A stretch of DNA of 64,000 nucleotides from Limihaloglobus sulfuriphilus (GTDB lineage Bacteria; Planctomycetota; Phycisphaerae; Sedimentisphaerales; Sedimentisphaeraceae): assembly GCF_001999965.1 (NCBI RefSeq), contig NZ_CP019646.1, positions 1,798,001 to 1,862,000 of the forward strand, in the 5' to 3' direction. This document shows, piece after piece, positions 62,714 through 64,000 of the stretch. Below the pieces are notes generated by a model that worked only from the letters and a program-made list of their open reading frames with translations, did not search any database and was not told the DNA's origin. The stretch's first letter is position 1; each line of letters opens with the position of its first letter. Both the position numbers and the translations under genes were made by a program.

Positions 62714-64000
62714 ATGAAAAACAGAAGAGAATTTTTAAAACAGACCCTCTTAACTGCCGGGGTAACACTAACTGGATGTAAAATGAAGAATCAAAACATC
62801 GCAAATACAATAGATAGAAGACCTAACATACTTTACATAATGACTGACCAGCAGTGCGCTTCTGCCATGAGCTGCGCAGGAAACCCCGACCTCAAGACCC
62901 CCGCTATGGACAGTATCGCGGCCGAGGGTGTGATGTTCGAAAAGGCCTACTGCACACAGCCGGTCTGCGTGCCCTCCAGAGTGAGCATGTTTACGGGAAA
63001 GATGCCCCACGAAACAGAAGTTACATACAACACAGAAGACTACGGGCTTAGCCCGAAAAACGGTATTATCGGAAAGATAATGAACGAAGCGGGATATGAC
63101 TGCGGCTATGCCGGCAAATGGCATGTCACAATACCGCCGCGGGATATAGACCTCCACGGTTTTGAAACAATCTTTACCACAGTACCAAAAGGGCAGCGGC
63201 TTCTTCACGGTTTTGGCGAACAGACAGAGGCCGCGGACCACAGCGACTTTCAAATACCTGAATTCACCGGCAAATTCCTTGATCGCCGCCGCGAGAAACC
63301 TTATTTTCTGTTTGTCTCATTCACTAACCCGCATGATATCTGCCAGTGGGCACGGGGCGACAGCCTCCCAAACGGAGATATCGGCGAGGCTCCCGAAGCT
63401 GAAAAATGCCCGCTGCTGCCGGATAATTTTGAAATCCCCAAAGACGAGCCGTCTATTATCCGCACTCACAAAAGCCAATCACCCAAGATGTACCCCTCCG
63501 GCGACTGGCAGGACGATAAATGGCGCCAATACAGATGGGCGTATTACAGGTGCACTGAGCTGATTGACTCTCTTATAGAAAAAGTCCTCAAGCAGGCACG
63601 CGGCATCGAGAGCACCAGGGAAACCGTAATTATCTTCACCAGCGACCACGGCGACGGCAATGCGGCCCACAAATGGAACCAGAAAATGGTTCTCTACGAA
63701 GAGCCGGCACGAATCCCCCTGATAATAACCACTCAAAACAAGAAATTAAAAAACACAAAAGACTCCACGCACCTTGTCTCAAACGGATTGGATTTAATTC
63801 CAACAATCTGTGACTACGCCCAAACCAGCCCGCCCCAGGACCTCCGGGGACTTAGTCTTAAAGATATAGTCCAAAAAGGCAGCACAGAGAAGTGGCGGGA
63901 TTATGTAGTTTGCGAAACAGACCTGCACCACAAATACGGCCAACCTGACGGCAATCTTGGACGTATGCTCAGAACTGACAATTACAAATACATCATTTAC
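62714..64000 (+). CDS. Sulfatase (S1 family), 3' end cut by the window
   Basis: 429 residues visible, in frame to the last base with no stop. The N-terminus MKNRREFLKQTLL has a twin-arginine motif and a lipobox-like TLTGC (Cys22). The signature is CVPSRVSMFTGK with Cys85 as the formylglycine precursor. Metal ligands are suggested by TDQQ (44-47) and TSDHGDGNAAHKW. It starts one base after the previous stop, so the two sulfatases are translated from one mRNA. A second sulfatase with a different signature suggests removal of sulfate at a different position on the same polymer. Confidence 0.9.
   Translation, partial: MKNRREFLKQTLLTAGVTLTGCKMKNQNIANTIDRRPNILYIMTDQQCASAMSCAGNPDLKTPAMDSIAAEGVMFEKAYCTQPVCVPSRVSMFTGKMPHETEVTYNTEDYGLSPKNGIIGKIMNEAGYDCGYAGKWHVTIPPRDIDLHGFETIFTTVPKGQRLLHGFGEQTEAADHSDFQIPEFTGKFLDRRREKPYFLFVSFTNPHDICQWARGDSLPNGDIGEAPEAEKCPLLPDNFEIPKDEPSIIRTHKSQSPKMYPSGDWQDDKWRQYRWAYYRCTELIDSLIEKVLKQARGIESTRETVIIFTSDHGDGNAAHKWNQKMVLYEEPARIPLIITTQNKKLKNTKDSTHLVSNGLDLIPTICDYAQTSPPQDLRGLSLKDIVQKGSTEKWRDYVVCETDLHHKYGQPDGNLGRMLRTDNYKYIIY

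Noticed and set aside
1-64000. CRISPR arrays, tRNA or rRNA genes, insertion sequences and phage genes
   Set aside because: Reading both strands showed no regularly spaced repeats with unique spacers, no cloverleaf or rRNA-like tract, and no transposase or integrase frame.

Overview
The window looks like a stretch of a marine or saline planctomycete of the class Phycisphaerae, probably order Sedimentisphaerales. The reasons are the combination of PEP-CTERM exoproteins, C-terminal dockerin-like tags of the form D-x-N-x-D-[CG]...LAxxWL, pseudopilin-like proteins with the Phycisphaerae-style N-terminus ([19 protein letters not shown]), many sulfatases, and several sodium:solute symporters beside polysaccharide-degrading enzymes. 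This taxonomic call is inferred from protein style. No rRNA, tRNA, CRISPR array, insertion sequence or phage gene was seen.

Region A (about 1-9.3 kb): two tandem, nearly identical LamG/PEP-CTERM genes on the minus strand, then a divergent plus-strand operon of a sodium:solute symporter, a GH29 alpha-L-fucosidase, a two-domain beta-helix protein resembling GH141, and a sulfatase. This suggests use of a sulfated, fucose-containing glycan. A perfect 15-bp palindrome overlaps the predicted symporter promoter.

Region B (about 9.3-40.1 kb, all minus strand): a tandem FAD-oxidoreductase protein, a second GH141-like beta-helix protein, two large LamG/Fn3-like/dockerin proteins, a pseudopilin, a GntR-LacI hybrid regulator, a second symporter, a LacI regulator, another pseudopilin, a Gfo/Idh/MocA oxidoreductase, two paralogous approximately 1000-residue putative glycosidases (DUF6259-like), a sialate O-acetylesterase-type protein, and four copies of an unrecognised secreted domain. 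Three copies end in a dockerin-like tag and one ends in PEP-CTERM.

Region C (about 40.1-60.3 kb): a PilX-like gene, a C45-family hydrolase and a XylR-like regulator, then a long minus-strand operon that reads like a glycosaminoglycan (chondroitin/heparan-type) utilisation locus. In transcription order it holds a pseudopilin, two LamG exoproteins, another pseudopilin, a BNR-propeller/LamG/dockerin protein, a PL8 chondroitinase-type lyase, a heparinase II/III-type lyase, a third symporter, a GH3 beta-N-acetylhexosaminidase and a DUF2264 (GH154-like) protein, ending at a clear terminator. The two lyases carry signal peptides, while GH3 and DUF2264 do not. The implied route is outside depolymerisation, Na+-coupled uptake, then cytoplasmic hydrolysis.

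Region D (about 60.3-64 kb): a 746-bp divergent control region, then two plus-strand Tat-type sulfatases, the second cut by the window end. The control region holds two pairs of an 11-bp direct repeat (CATTTTGCGYA). Each pair is spaced exactly 22 bp and lies about 150 bp from the start codon of each divergent unit. This matches the geometry of an AraC/XylR-type operator and would link the lyase operon with the sulfatases, probably under the XylR-like regulator at 42.7-43.8 kb.

The most interesting unexplained material is (1) this paired operator, (2) the four-copy new domain family, and (3) a four-cysteine variant of the dockerin-like tag that alternates with PEP-CTERM on otherwise similar secreted modules.
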